Shown: positions 34,344-45,574 of the stretch, in pieces
Layout: each line of letters starts with the position of its first letter
Numbering within the stretch: the stretch's first letter is position 1
Assembly (NCBI GenBank): GCA_963854835.1
Contig: OY978530.1
Location: 19,433,437 to 19,497,436, forward strand
Length of the DNA: 64,000 nt
Source of the DNA: Megamerina dolium
Taxonomy: Eukaryota > Arthropoda > Insecta > Diptera > Megamerinidae
Reading direction: 5' to 3'
Notes under the pieces: model-generated
What the model was told of the DNA's origin: nothing
Seen by the model: the letters and a program-made list of their open reading frames with translations, nothing else
Databases searched by the model: none
Made by a program: the position numbers and the translations under genes

Positions 34344-34437
<94 letters not shown>
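34344..34437. repeat. (CA)n(TA)n microsatellite
   Basis: ACACAC tract followed by about 75 bp of TA. Confidence 0.96.
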
Positions 34438-34438
<1 letters not shown>

Positions 34439-34507
34439 AACCATCGACCAAATTTACGTAAATTTTAGTAGTATAGTACAGCCACAGATATACATATAAC
34501 GTACATA

Positions 34508-36229
34508 CAGTATGTCAAGAATGATTTTACACATTGAAAAAAATTCAAATTTTCAACTTTCTTACCCAAAAACATTAACTTTTATTTTTATATACACATT
34601 TTTTTTATTAGTTACAGATATTTACAGTATTTATAAAAGATTCATTAAAAAAAAATTGCTAGTTCTACGCAAAATTAAAGAAAAATACAACAAAAATAAA
34701 TTTTACTTAATTGTACAAGTGTCAAGAAACTCTTTTCACCAACGGTACAAAGTTTTTTTTTTATAATATTTATTAGTTAAAATTTGATAACATAAAATAT
34801 TTAGTACTTAGTATGGCCACCTTTAGCATCTATCACGGATTTTAGCCGTTTATTCATGGAATAAACCAACTTTTTTAGGTCATAATGGTTCGGTATATTT
34901 TGCCACTCTTCCAATATAGCAGTTTTAAGTGCTGTACGGTTTTTAGGTTGCCTTTTAGCCATTTTTTTCTTTAAGTAGACCCACAGATTTTCAATAGGGT
35001 TAAGGTCTGGACTTTGGGCTGGTGTATCCATAACTTTACCGCAGTTATAAAGAAACCACAGTCGCACCCTACTCGACTTATGCTTTGGGTCATTATCTTG
35101 ATAAAATTTGAAATGCGGTTTGCCCTCTCTGATGAACCCAAATTTGTTCGCACTACTGATTAAATGACTTCAAAATGCCTAAATAATGTTGTGCGTCCAT
35201 GGTTGACTCTATAAAAGCCAATTCTCCTACTCCTCTGCTTGAGATACATCCCCAAATCATAATGGACATTTTTCCAAATTTAACAATAGGAATTATATGT
35301 CGATTTTCTAAAGCTGTTAATGCCACACTCTGGTCGGTCCATCGTTGTAATACAACATCATTTTTGTCTCGTCACAGAATATTACGTCTTCCCAATATTC
35401 ATCAGGTTGAGAAATGAGCCTTAAGGCGACGGAGAAACGTCTTTCAATATTTTGTGCTGATAGCAGCGGCTTCTTACGAGCAACTCTTGATGAGTATTTG
35501 TTTTTCAGTATCGCCTGTCGTCCAGTTTCATGGGAAACCACTATACCACACTCTTCCTTGAGTTTCTCCGCAAGCGTTCTGGTCGAAATTTGTGGATTTT
35601 TGTGGAGTTCCGTCATCATTAAGCGCTCTACCCGATCAGTAATTTTAAGCTTAGGGCCACCTCCACATTTTGGCTCCAATCTACCCTTATTTTCAGTTCG
35701 ATTTAAAACATTATAAATTGTTTTACGTGTTACAGAGAACATTTCTGATAACTTCTCCACATTTTCTCCCAATTGGCGATTGTAGTATATAAGCTGAACC
35801 ACTTCAGCCGATAACCTTTTGCCTGGCATTTTAAAAACACAATATTTAAACAGATGATGTGGACAAAGCAAAAATTAGTCACAAACTAACAAACAAAATC
35901 ATAGGAATATGTCACTGCAACGCGTTTACGCAAATACATAACTGTAAATGTACCGTTAATCGTTGAAGTGTTGCAAAAAGGAATTAAAAAAATAGTTGTG
36001 AAAAGAGTTTCTTGACACTTGTAAAATTGAGTAAAATTCCTTTTTGCTGTATTTTTCTTTTCTTTTGAGTAGAATTTGCAATTTTTTTTCATGAATATTT
36101 TATAAATACGGTAAATATCTGTAACTAATAAAAAAAAATATGTATATGGAAATAAAAGTTAATGTTTTTGGCTAAGAAAGTTGAAAATTTGAATTTTTTT
36201 CAATGTGTAAACTCATTCTTGACATACTG
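34508..36229 (-). mobile_element. Tc1-like transposon 3, IR/DR type
   Basis: A 1,722-bp element with ends CAGTATGTCAAGAATGATTT and the inverse, flanked by TA (34,506-34,507; 36,230-36,231). Inverted repeats exceed 200 bp. Inner copies of TGTCAAGAAACTCTTTTCAC lie at 34,720-34,739 and, inverted, at 35,998-36,017. The transposase on the - strand is broken. Confidence 0.94.
34801..35838 (-). pseudogene. Tc1-like transposase, multiply broken
   Basis: The N-terminal part is within 35,317-35,871, probably from the ATG of MPGKRLSAEVVQLIYYNRQL (about 35,829). It has a helix-turn-helix (FSVTRKTIYNVLNR), a GGGPKLKI hook and VIFCDETKMMLYY carrying the first catalytic Asp. The C-terminal part (34,801-35,067) contains PAQSPDLNPIENLWVYLKKKM with the catalytic Glu. 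The middle (about 35,070-35,317), which would hold the second Asp, has frame changes, so no functional enzyme is possible. Confidence 0.88.
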
Positions 36230-36300
36230 TATATCTGCACAAAAGATCTTCAGGTCGCGGTGCATCATAGCCTTGCTAATAATAATAATAATTTTTGAAG

Positions 36301-36472
<172 letters not shown>

Positions 36473-38025
36473 CAGTCAGGGACTAAAGTTTAAATACACC
36501 CATAAAACATCGCTTTAAATAAAAATAAAGCATTTTAACACAAATGTAAGTATGCAGTTTATTTTTAGTTGAATAATGACCAATATCGAAAACCAAAACA
36601 ATTCACTTTTTTTCATAGATAACTTAAAATTCATCAAAAACTAAAAAAATACATGGGACAAAAGTTTAAATACAATACAAAATTTTCTTTCTTTAGCTGA
36701 TTGAATGACTGCCTGCAGACGACGTGGCATAGACAGAACCAAATTTTCTGTTTCGGATGTGCTGATTTCTGGCCAGGCCTTTTTCAGAGCCTCTTTAAGG
36801 GATTCTTTGTTCTTTAAAGCTGCGCGATTGATTTTTCGGTCCAATAATTCCCAAGCGTGTTCAATTGGGTTTAAGTCCGGTGATTGGGGAGGACTACAGA
36901 GCTGACGTGGAGCATAATACAGCAACCAGTCCTTCACCAAATGCGCGGTATGCTTAGGGTCGTTGTCTTGTTGAAATATCCAACTTCTTCCCAGACCCAA
37001 GCTATCCACAGAAGGCTGCAAATTTTGTTCCAATATACTTTTATACATGTGTTTGTCCATTATTCCATCGATAAAAGCCAAGTATCCCACGCCAGCTGCT
37101 GCAATTGCTCCCCAAACCATCACACTACCGCCCCCATGTTTAACGGTTGGTATTCAATTTTTGGCACAGCACGGGCTTGCGCCAAATTTTTGCGCGACCA
37201 TCGCTGCGAAAAATATTAAATTTAGATTCATCTGTGAATAAGACTCTTCGCCAAAAGTCCTCATCCATATCCTTGTACTTGTTTGCAAAATCCAGACGAA
37301 GTTGTCTATTTTTTTCAGAAATAAGCGGTTTTTTACGTAGAACTCTGCTTCGATAGCCGTTATACCGTAAAGCTCTTTGTACGGTTTTTGGGTGAACATG
37401 TTTGCCTGACACCGCAGCAATACTACCGGCTAACTTTGGCGCACTTATTTTTGGATTTTTGTCCACTTCTCTTAGGATAAGGTTTACATCTCGGCGAGAA
37501 AGTTTTTTTGGTCGACCAGTTCTGGGCCTATTTTCCACTGTTTTGTAAGTTTTATATTTTCTTATTACGTTTTGCACACTTGCACAGGACAAATTCAAAA
37601 ATTTTCCTATATCACGGTAGGATTTGCTTTCTTTAAAGTGTTTAATTATTAAATCTTTAACACCAGACTCTATTTGTTTTCCTTTGCCCATTATTTTGCT
37701 TTCAAGTCTACCGACAACGATGAAATCACTAATAATACTGAATAAATATGCGTAAGTGAAGAAAGCAAAAAAAATATAACGGTACTTTTCCAAAGAAATT
37801 GCAAAAACACGTGTTTTCTTGTATTGTATTTAAACTTTTGTCCAACGTATTTTTTGAGTTTTTGATGAATTTACAGTTATCTATGCGACAAATACAAATT
37901 TTTTGTTATTGTGTTTGCTTACTGATAGACTGCAAAAAAACTGCTTACTTAGATTTTCGCAGCAATGCTTTATACGAGTTAAAATTAAGATTTGTGGGGT
38001 GTATTTAAACTTTAGTCCCTGACTG
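36473..38025 (-). mobile_element. Tc1-like transposon 4, IR/DR type
   Basis: A 1,553-bp element with ends CAGTCAGGGACTAAAGTTTA and the inverse, flanked by TA (36,471-36,472; 38,026-38,027). Inner direct repeats GGGACAAAAGTTTAAATACA occur at about 36,655-36,676 and, inverted, at 37,823-37,843. It lies in the Eph intron, about 220 bp upstream of an Eph exon. Confidence 0.95.
36641..37691 (-). pseudogene. Tc1-like transposase (DD34E), one frameshift
   Basis: The N-terminal frame (37,140-37,793) most plausibly starts at the ATG at 37,691 (MGKGKQIESGVKDLIIKHF). It has helix-turn-helix regions, a GRPKKLSRRD hook and VLFTDESKFNIF. The C-terminal frame (36,641-37,123) has MVWGAIAAAGVG, FQQDNDPKHTAHLV and DLNPIEHAWELLDRK with the Asp-34-Glu spacing. 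The frames are separated by a shift near 37,125-37,150. It is clearly related to the intact transposase at 2,393 (shared RRDV, VHPRTVQRAL-like and APRQL-SPPQSPDLN stretches). Confidence 0.9.
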
Positions 38026-38061
38026 TATATGTATATATATGTATATATATACATATATACA

Positions 38062-38098
<37 letters not shown>

Positions 38099-38113
38099 AA
38101 TATATATATATAA

Positions 38114-38207
<94 letters not shown>

Positions 38208-38212
38208 ATATA
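38026..38212. repeat. (TA)n microsatellite
   Basis: TA with ATAAA and TATG interruptions, ending 31 bases before an Eph splice acceptor. Confidence 0.96.
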
Positions 38213-38243
38213 TATATTTTTTATTTTTATCTTTTTTTCATAG

Positions 38244-38424
38244 TGGGTGGAGGAGTCATTTACGGATTTTGTGAAAGGTATCAATTGGCGCAGCTATGTG
38301 GTATGCGATGTAGCTTACCATAATGTTAACAATTGGTTGTGGTCACCATTCATTGATCGTGGCCAAGCGAATCGTCTCTATATTGAAATACAATTTACAA
38401 TACGAGATTGCTCATTATTTCCTG
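38244..38424 (+). CDS. Eph: Eph receptor, ligand-binding domain exon
   Basis: An internal exon of the Eph receptor tyrosine kinase, a transmembrane receptor for membrane-bound ephrins. Acceptor TTTTTTTCATAG precedes 38,244; donor G|GTAGAA follows 38,424. It is 181 bp, read [35 protein letters not shown] and [18 protein letters not shown], which match the ephrin-binding jellyroll of Eph (Cys and Trp positions conserved). The upstream exons with the signal peptide are not in the window. The donor phase (one base of a Gly codon) joins the next exon exactly. Confidence 0.95.
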
Positions 38425-38485
38425 GTAGAATAATGTTGGATTATGCCAAATTTTCTTTGATATTATATATCTGTCTAATTTTCAG

Positions 38486-38590
38486 GCAATGCATTGTCAT
38501 GTAAAGAGACTTTCAGTCTATTATACTATGAATTTGATGCAGCTACGCGTGAACCGCCCCCATGGCAAACGGATAGTTATAAACTCATTG
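38486..38590 (+). CDS. Eph: Eph receptor, ligand-binding domain exon 2
   Basis: 105-bp exon behind a 61-bp intron ending TAATTTTCAG; donor G|GTATGT. It encodes NALSCKETFSLLYYEFDAAT and REPPPWQTDSYKLI. The Cys in LSCKETF pairs within the ephrin-binding domain in known Eph structures. Frame is kept with both neighbours (phase 1). Confidence 0.95.
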
Positions 38591-38670
38591 GTATGTGTGT
38601 TCGAAAAAAAAAAAAACGCAGTGGATATAAACATATGTGTCCCTACCTATATATTTCTGTACCCATATAG

Positions 38671-39051
38671 CTCGTATTGCCGCTGGTGAGGGACGATTCA
38701 ATCAAAATTCAGATGTGGACATCAACACAGAGGTGAAAAGCATAGCAGTTACAAAAAAAGGCGTTTATTTTGCATTCCGAGATCAGGGCGCTTGTATCAG
38801 TGTGCTCGCTGTGAAAGTGTACTACATCACATGTCCAGCAGTTACGGAGAATTTCGCTCACTTCAATGAGACACCAACTGGACGGGAGATTACCATTATT
38901 GAAAAACAAAACGGATCTTGTGTTGCCAACGCAGAGGCTTCTGACACACCTACATATCTCTGTAAAGGTGATGGTAAATGGACAATCTTAACTGGTGGTT
39001 GTCGTTGTAAAGTTGGCTATGAGCCAGATATTGCTAATAAAACATGCAATC
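38671..39051 (+). CDS. Eph: Eph receptor, ligand-binding end and Cys-rich exon
   Basis: 381-bp exon after an 80-bp intron ending CCCATATAG; donor C|GTGAGT. It encodes RIAAGEGRFNQNSD, TEVKSIAVTKKGVYFAFRDQ, GACISVLAVKVYYITCPAVT and then the sushi-like start of the Cys-rich region (CKGDGKWTILTGGCRCKVGY). KKGVYFAFRDQGACIS is the signature end of the Eph ligand-binding domain. The frame continues into the next exon. Confidence 0.96.
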
Positions 39052-39150
39052 GTGAGTAATTTCATCCATTATTAGATTTGTTCTTCCACTCTAGCCTTAC
39101 AGCAATTTGTCCTTCAGATGTTAACATTTTTGGTCTGTTCTACGTTTTAG

Positions 39151-40245
39151 AATGTCCCATTGGTACATTTCGATCTGCCGAAGTCACCAAATGCATACCA
39201 TGCCCATTTAACTCCAATGCCTCACATGTATCAGCCGCATATTGTAAATGTCTACCAGGCTATTATCGTCATCCGCATGATGCCAAACATATGCCATGTT
39301 ATCGACCACCAAGGCCTCCAACTAACTTAACACTACTTTTTGTTGATCAAACCAGTGCAATATTGTCCTGGAATGCACCACCAGCAGCAACAACAACAAG
39401 AACTCAACAGGATACAAAGTATATGTCGAACTCAAAATATCGTAGTGATATTGTTTATAAAGTACGTTGTGTCACATGCTCTACAAATGTTGTGTACAAT
39501 CCATCCTCGGACACATTCAATGAAACGAAATTAACATTGAGCAATTTGGAACCAGTTACCACATACACCGTACAAATTCATTCTATGAATGGCATCACTT
39601 ATAAGGTGGAGGTACCGCTGACTGATCACGATACTCAGGCAATGGCGAATGAAACGATAAATAATGCTGAAACAGGTGGTTCTGACGCAAATGGTATGAG
39701 TTCGACAGGACTCAATGATGGTAGTAGTGATAGCAATGATTCATCCTATAGTAGTAGCGATGCTAATAATGCGAGATCATCGATCGAAGAATCGAATCAA
39801 AACCAAGGGAAAAATAAATTGTCGACAACAATATCAACAATATCATCGGGAGGTCAACAACACCAGCAGCATTCCCCGCCTATTAATTTAAGTGCAATTA
39901 AAACCGAATACGCAGAAATTATATTCACTACTGAATCTGCTATCCTCTCAACAGTTTTCAATGTTCGCGTTGTAGCTACCACCAGCCATGAAGTTGATCT
40001 TATTTGGGATAAACCTGTGCAAAGTGATACCACACAAATTGAATTCTATGAGGTGCGCTGGTTTCCCAAACCAGACCTGGATGCTCTAAACAAGACGGCA
40101 CTTACAACCAAGGAATCAAACGCGCATATCGTTGGGTTGTTAGACAGTACTGAATATGGATTTCAGGTGCGCTGTAAAACGTTGAACGGTTACGGAGCGT
40201 ATAGTAATATTGTCTATGCGCAAACTCATCAGAGTGTCAGTTCAG
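39151..40245 (+). CDS. Eph: Eph receptor, EGF-like/TNFR region and two FN3 domains
   Basis: A 1,095-bp exon after a 99-bp intron ending TACGTTTTAG; donor TCAG|GTAAGA. Order: Cys-rich TNFR/EGF-like module (CPIGTFRSAEVTKCIPCP, YCKCLPGYYRHP), first fibronectin III (PRPPTNLTLLFVDQTSAILSW ... LSNLEPVTTYTVQIHSMNG), a roughly 100-residue low-complexity insert rich in Ser, Asn, Asp and Gln, then a second fibronectin III (VFNVRVVATTSHEVDLIWD ... GLLDSTEYGFQVRCKTLNGYG). Transmembrane, kinase and SAM exons are not found downstream in the window, so they lie beyond a long TE-filled intron. Insects have one Eph gene; the Drosophila orthologue is on the dot chromosome. Confidence 0.95.
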
Positions 40246-42284
40246 GTAAGAAAGTGAAGGGCTGTTTATGGAAAAATTGGTGGTGGCCTTGGCTGACCTA
40301 CCTATGTGGGTGGCACATAAATAGAGGCTGGGTCGGAAAAATTTTTTTGAGCTAAATGCTCTTGTAAATGTTATAATATTTGTTTACCTTTTTGTTTATT
40401 TATTGAATCTTTTTTAGAAAACTTACAATAAGTACGAAAAACATATAAACATTATGTAGATTCTACGTCATATAGATTCCATAGATCAATTACACGAATA
40501 AACATTGAAGTTGGATATCAACTTGAGGTGAAGGTAATCTCCAATACCTTTCTCAAATCTAAATCAATTCTCAGCTTCATGTACATTTGAGTACAATAGC
40601 GTTCTCAACTAAAAAGGCACTTTTTTGTACAGCATTATTATTATTATTCAAGAAGTGGAGAAAACTCAAATTAAGCACATTTCTCCAATCGAACGTGGGC
40701 AAAAATCATTTACATTTCCAAAAAGTCATATAATAAAAAATATTACGAGATTTACGATGTGGTGTATTTTGATTTCAAGTATTCTATTTAATTTATTTCT
40801 TCATACGCATAAGTGTATTAGCAATGGAATATAATAAAAAAATTAATGAACGGATATTCTGGTACTTGATTTCAAACTATAGGCTCATATCAAATGCTAT
40901 AGCCCATAGTTATGGCCAAAGTTAGATTCATCTTCAAAAATGGAAAAATGTAATGGTGATTCCTTCAAGCTTTTGGTTTAATGCCCCTGGAAATTCTTGA
41001 TAGTAGGCTTTTGAAAAACGAAATTAATAAACATATTGCATCTACAAATTATGTTAATATAAGATATGTGCGACATACGTTTTAGTGCCGCTGTTGCACA
41101 AGAGCTCTAAGTACCTGTTTACATTAGATTTCCCATGAACGGTATATGCATGAACGCTGTGTTCACATTAGAGCAATTGCGCCGATTTTATTTCAACTAA
41201 AATGCTATAGTGGAATTGGAATTTTTGAATAAAGTAGAGCTGTGCAATTAATCGTTTGTTCAGAAATATTGATTAATCAAAGTATTCGATTAATCAAATA
41301 TGAAATTAATCGAATTATCATGATTTTGATTATTCAAAATAGAAATTATTCTAAAAAACAATTTTCAAAATATTGATAATATTTCAAATATTTCATAAAT
41401 AAAGAAAAAATAAACATGAAAATGATTGCGATTAATCAAAATTCTGATTAATCGAATAATTTCAATTTTGATAAATCATCATTTTGATCAAGCGAATTGA
41501 TTTGTCGAATAATTTGATTAATCAGACTTTTTGAACAAGCAATTAATCGCACAGCCCTAATATAGAACGCTTCTTATTGATGTTATCGCTTCAACGTCTA
41601 AAAATTTGTGTGCATAGTTGTCATAATCGAAACAGTTTGGACATAGAACATAGGTCGTTGCGCCGATTTTTAATTTTGGATTCCATCACTTTCTTACTGC
41701 CTACTTTTCTACCTATCTCGCTCGCACAGTTGCGTCTGGGCAGGCCAATGTGAACAGGCACTGACTGCTTATTTGTTCAACGTCCCCACCCAGCAGAAAT
41801 CGTTTGCGGAGCTGCCACACTTTATTTTCCTCCAACAGGTCTTTATAAAATTTGCGGGATACACACAAATTATTTTATTTTAAGTAGTAAACAGATTGAC
41901 TGCGGCCGCAACATTGCAAAACTGTCAACACTTAGATAGCATCGCTTTGTTATGTAGACGCACGAATTTAATCAAGCAGTGGTCAACTTCAATCTATTTG
42001 TATTTTTACAACAAAATGATATGTAAGAAATCACCAACATTAAGTTAATTCCATTTTGCTTGTTCTGTTTCTTTTCGCTCGAAGAGAAGTAATCTTTAAA
42101 ATCCAATTTCCGGTTATTTTTTAAGGAATTGGGGTCTAATCTCGGCAATAGTTCGCTCAATGTTGGGTTGAAATTCATTCAAAGTTGTTGGTTTAGCAGA
42201 ATATACTAGCCCTTTCATATATCCTCACAGACAATTGTCCAGAGGATTAAATCGCTAGATCTTGCATTCTATTTGATCTATTTG
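40246..42284 (+). other. Eph intron start, without other genes
   Basis: Follows the GTAAGA donor. AT-rich sequence with one hAT-like MITE (41,236-41,558). The longest frames (for example 40,625-40,834 and 41,972-42,178) have no coding character. No further Eph exon recognised. Confidence 0.6.
41236..41558. mobile_element. hAT-like MITE
   Basis: A 323-bp element with inverted ends AGAGCTGTGCAATTAATCG and AGGGCTGTGCGATTAATTG; the similarity runs inward over roughly 50 bp. The centre is full of ATTAATCRAA repeats in both orientations. A GGGCTGTGC start is common in hAT-derived MITEs. Flanks AATAAAGT and AATATAGA could be a decayed 8-bp duplication. No ORF. Confidence 0.7.
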
Positions 42285-42658
42285 CATCTATTTAATTCTA
42301 TTTGAATTACCTTGTTCGATCACTGGATTCTGTTAATAATAACTGCAACACTAATTTTATACAACTATATACAACTATATTTACAATAACACTTTAATCT
42401 ACTTTCAACTTTTGCCTCTGTATCGATGTTTTCGCAATCACGTTCGGGATTAGATTAGATTCTCACTTCTCAACACTGGCTATATTTATACTCTGTTGGC
42501 AACACAGCCCAGAATCTTCCTTGATCGATATTCTTCTCTTCCTTTCTCGTTGGCTTGTTCTGGTTATCGCTTATTTCTTTTTGTTGACATTCGTTTCGAT
42601 GCTACCAATAGTGTCAGTCACAATAGTGATGAGTAAGCAACTATCGATACTCGTTACA
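42285..42658 (-). repeat. 3' LTR of the gypsy element
   Basis: Matches the solo LTR at 3,889-4,258, with the outermost part diverged. On the - strand it begins TGTAACGAGTATCGATAG. Confidence 0.85.
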
Positions 42659-42675
42659 CTGCCCTCCTTTTAACC
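42659..42675 (-). promoter_or_regulatory. Polypurine tract
   Basis: On the - strand GGTTAAAAGGAGGGCAG directly precedes the LTR start TGTAACG. Confidence 0.8.
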
Positions 42676-42696
42676 TTGTTCGTCCCGAACAAGTTT

Positions 42697-43606
42697 TTAT
42701 ACTTCCCCTCGATATGGCGCAAGTCGCTCTAAGTGCACTACTTTAAACTTTGCTCTTTTATTCCAGGCACGTTGAATACGATACACTACGTCATTTATCT
42801 TTGCTATAATCTTATATGGTCCTTCCCAATGAGTCTGTAGTTTAGGGGACAGGCCTTTCTTTCGTTGTGGATTATGAAGCATTACAAGCTCTCCTTCATA
42901 GAACCCTTTGGAATTTGCTTTCAAGTCATACCTGGCCTTCATCTTATCGCTTATCATCTGCGACCGCTCTCTAATGAACTGATGTACTTCATCCAACTGT
43001 TCCCGCTTTTCGCTAGTATAGTTACCTTCGGTTGATCTCGTTAGTGTTACGACTCCAAATTTTAACAGTCAGTCTTAACTTTTTTCCAAAAATTGCCATT
43101 GCCGGTGTAGTAGCCGTCGTATCATGTTGTGCGCATCGATATGCCATGAGGAACATTGGTATATGTATATCCCAGTCTCTTTGGTATTTATCTACGACTT
43201 TTCTCAAATATTCCTCCAAGGTACGGTTAAATCGTTCTACCATGCCATCAGATTGTGGATGCAAAGGTGTTGTACGAGTTTTGTATATACCCAGCATACG
43301 GCATATCTCTTGGAATACAACTGATTCGAAATTTCGACCTTGGTCTGAATGTAACTCCATCGGTACACCAAAACGAGTAATCCATTGGTTGACGAATACA
43401 TCCGCAATTGTACTAGCATCTTGATTTGGAATGGGGTATACTTTAGGCCATTTACTGAAGTAATCTATACCCACCAGAACATACTTGTTCCCTACGTTGC
43501 TTATTGGAAATGGCCCAGCTATGTCCATAGCAATTCGCTCAAATGGAGCACCCACGGTGTATTGGTACATCTTACCTCGACTTTTCTTAGTGGGACCTTT
43601 GGCCAT
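42697..43606 (-). pseudogene. Gypsy integrase core and C-terminus
   Basis: 43,022-43,606 encodes the integrase core with the full triad: MDIAGPFPISNVGNKYVLVG (Asp), ELHSDQGRNFES (Asp) and HPQSDGMVERFNRTLEEY (Glu). 42,697-42,996 encodes the C-terminal domain with the GPY/F motif (HWEGPYKIIAKINDVVYRI) and a KVVHLERLAPY end; no chromodomain is seen. A frame change near 43,000-43,060 separates the two. Apart from that the copy is well kept. Confidence 0.9.
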
Positions 43607-43677
43607 TGCACATTGCTTACACTTCCGAATCCAATCAGCGACATGGTCATGACATCCAACTCAATAAAATTCTTTTT

Positions 43678-45565
43678 TTATTTTCTCGAGGGTTTGGAGG
43701 CATTGTGATACTCAGCTATCACTTCATTTATTCTTGCCTTGGGTACTACTAGAAGATCATTAGTGATTTTTCCATCTTCACTTTCCCATGCTCTGAATAA
43801 ACATCCGTCTCGTAAGTGCAGGCTTAGCCACTGCGCCCAGTATGCCTTTGCTATTGGACTCTCATTAGCCATTTCTTGCCAATACAATTTCTTCTTGTAT
43901 TCCATAATTTTTACGAGATCTGGGTCGTTCCGCTGATCTTCCACTCGTTCGGTGGTCCATGACTCCTCCAGCAATATATTCGTGAGTCGTATGTCGACAA
44001 TGTGCTCCTTGCTTTCCACTCGAGAACAATGTTTACATTCCATTTTGCAAGGACGACGAGATAGAGCATCCGCGTTGCTGTGATGTCCTCCTCTACGATG
44101 TTCGATGGTAAAATGATAACTCTGCAGCCTTTCAATCCAGCGCGCCAATTGTCTTTCTGGGTTTTTAAATTGTAATAACCACCTTAGCGCTGAGTGATCA
44201 GTTCGTAGATGAAATGACTGACCGTACAAGTATTTATGGAAATACTTTACACATTCCAGTATTGCAGGCAACGCTCTTCGAGTGACACAGTAGTTTCTCT
44301 CTGGCTTTGACAGGATTTTACTGTAGTATGCTATTACTTTTTCTTGCCCATTTATGATCTGAGAGAGCACACCTCCTATTCCATAGCCACTCGCATCTGT
44401 GTCCGACACAAACTTTTGACCAGGTACTGGGTACGCTAAAACTGGTGCTGAACAGAGTCTTTCTTTCAGCTGTTCGAATGATTTCTGTTGTTCCTCGCCC
44501 CATACAAATCGTTTGTTCTTTCTTGTTAACTCATGCAAACGTTTGCAAATCAAGGAACAAATCGTCTATAGTAGGTACATAAGCCAGGAAGCTTCTTAAC
44601 AGGACAGGCCATTCTTGTACTGCTGCTACTTTCTCCTTGTCGGTATGTACCCCTTCTGTTGTTACTTTATGACCAAGATATTTAACTTCTCGCCTGAAGA
44701 GTGAACACTTTTTCATATTCAGTTTAAGCCCTGCTGATTGTACACGCTCAAATACTTCTTTCAACTTTTCCAGGTGGTCGTTAAAATCTTTTCCCATCAC
44801 GATAATATCATCGAGGTACACCAAACACGTTTTCCAGTGTAGTCCTCTGAGTACACGCTCCATCAAACGTTCGAAAGTAGCTGGCGCATTGCATAAGCCA
44901 AATGAAATAACTGTAAATTGCCATAGACCATCGCCAATACTGAAAGCTGTTTTCTCTATGTCCTCCTTACCAAGTTCCACTTGCCAGTAGCCACTTCGCA
45001 GATCAAGAGCTGAGAACCACTTCGCACCAGATAGCGTGTCCAGATAGATGTCTTTTTTCGTAATATCATTTAGCTTTATGTAATCCATGCAGAATCGAGT
45101 ACTTCCGTCCTTCTTCTTTACCAGCACAACTGATGAACTCCACGGACTCGCTGATGGTTCAATAACACCTTGTCTCTGCATATTGGAAATCAGCTTAATG
45201 GCTTCATCTCTTTTGGCCAATGGAACTCGTCGTGGTGCTTGACGAATTGGTCTAGAATCACCGGTGTCAATGTGATGCTTCACGATGGTTGTTCGTCCTC
45301 CAGTTTTTCCATTTGAAGAAAAACTTGAACTGTACTTGTCCAATAATTGTGAAGCCCTTTCTTTTTGCTGTTTGGTAAGGACACCTGCCCATTCCTCCAT
45401 CTGTGCTTTCAATTCCGCTCTAACAGTTCCTGATCTTCCACCTTTTATCGACGAACCCTTTTCGCAGTCTACTACGGCAGTAACTTCCTGGCAATGACCA
45501 ATCACCATTCCTTTCTTCACAACTGCAGATGTATTAGTTGGATTTAATATTCGCACCGGTACCAT
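43678..45565 (-). pseudogene. Gypsy RT, RNase H and integrase zinc region
   Basis: 44,531-45,565 (344 codons; starts mid-pol) encodes RT: DSRPIRQAPRRVPLAKRDEA, SPWSSSVVLVKKKDGSTRFC, SGAKWFSALDLRSGYWQVEL and the active site LVYLDDIIVMGKDFNDHL. 43,678-44,553 overlaps in another frame and encodes RNase H (VSDTDASGYGIGGVLSQ, YCVTRRALPAILECVKYF, LRTDHSALRWLLQF) and the start of the integrase zinc domain. The frames shift near 44,540, and the zinc domain is cut at 43,700. RT has lost a few residues after TKKDIY compared with the fragment at 780-830 (KDSYPLPRIDDTL). Confidence 0.9.
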
Positions 45566-45574
45566 TCCACTATT

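Noticed and set aside
41236..41558. Homeodomain-type binding-site cluster (many ATTAATC motifs)
   Set aside because: The motifs are internal repeats of a TIR-bounded MITE, so regulation need not be invoked.
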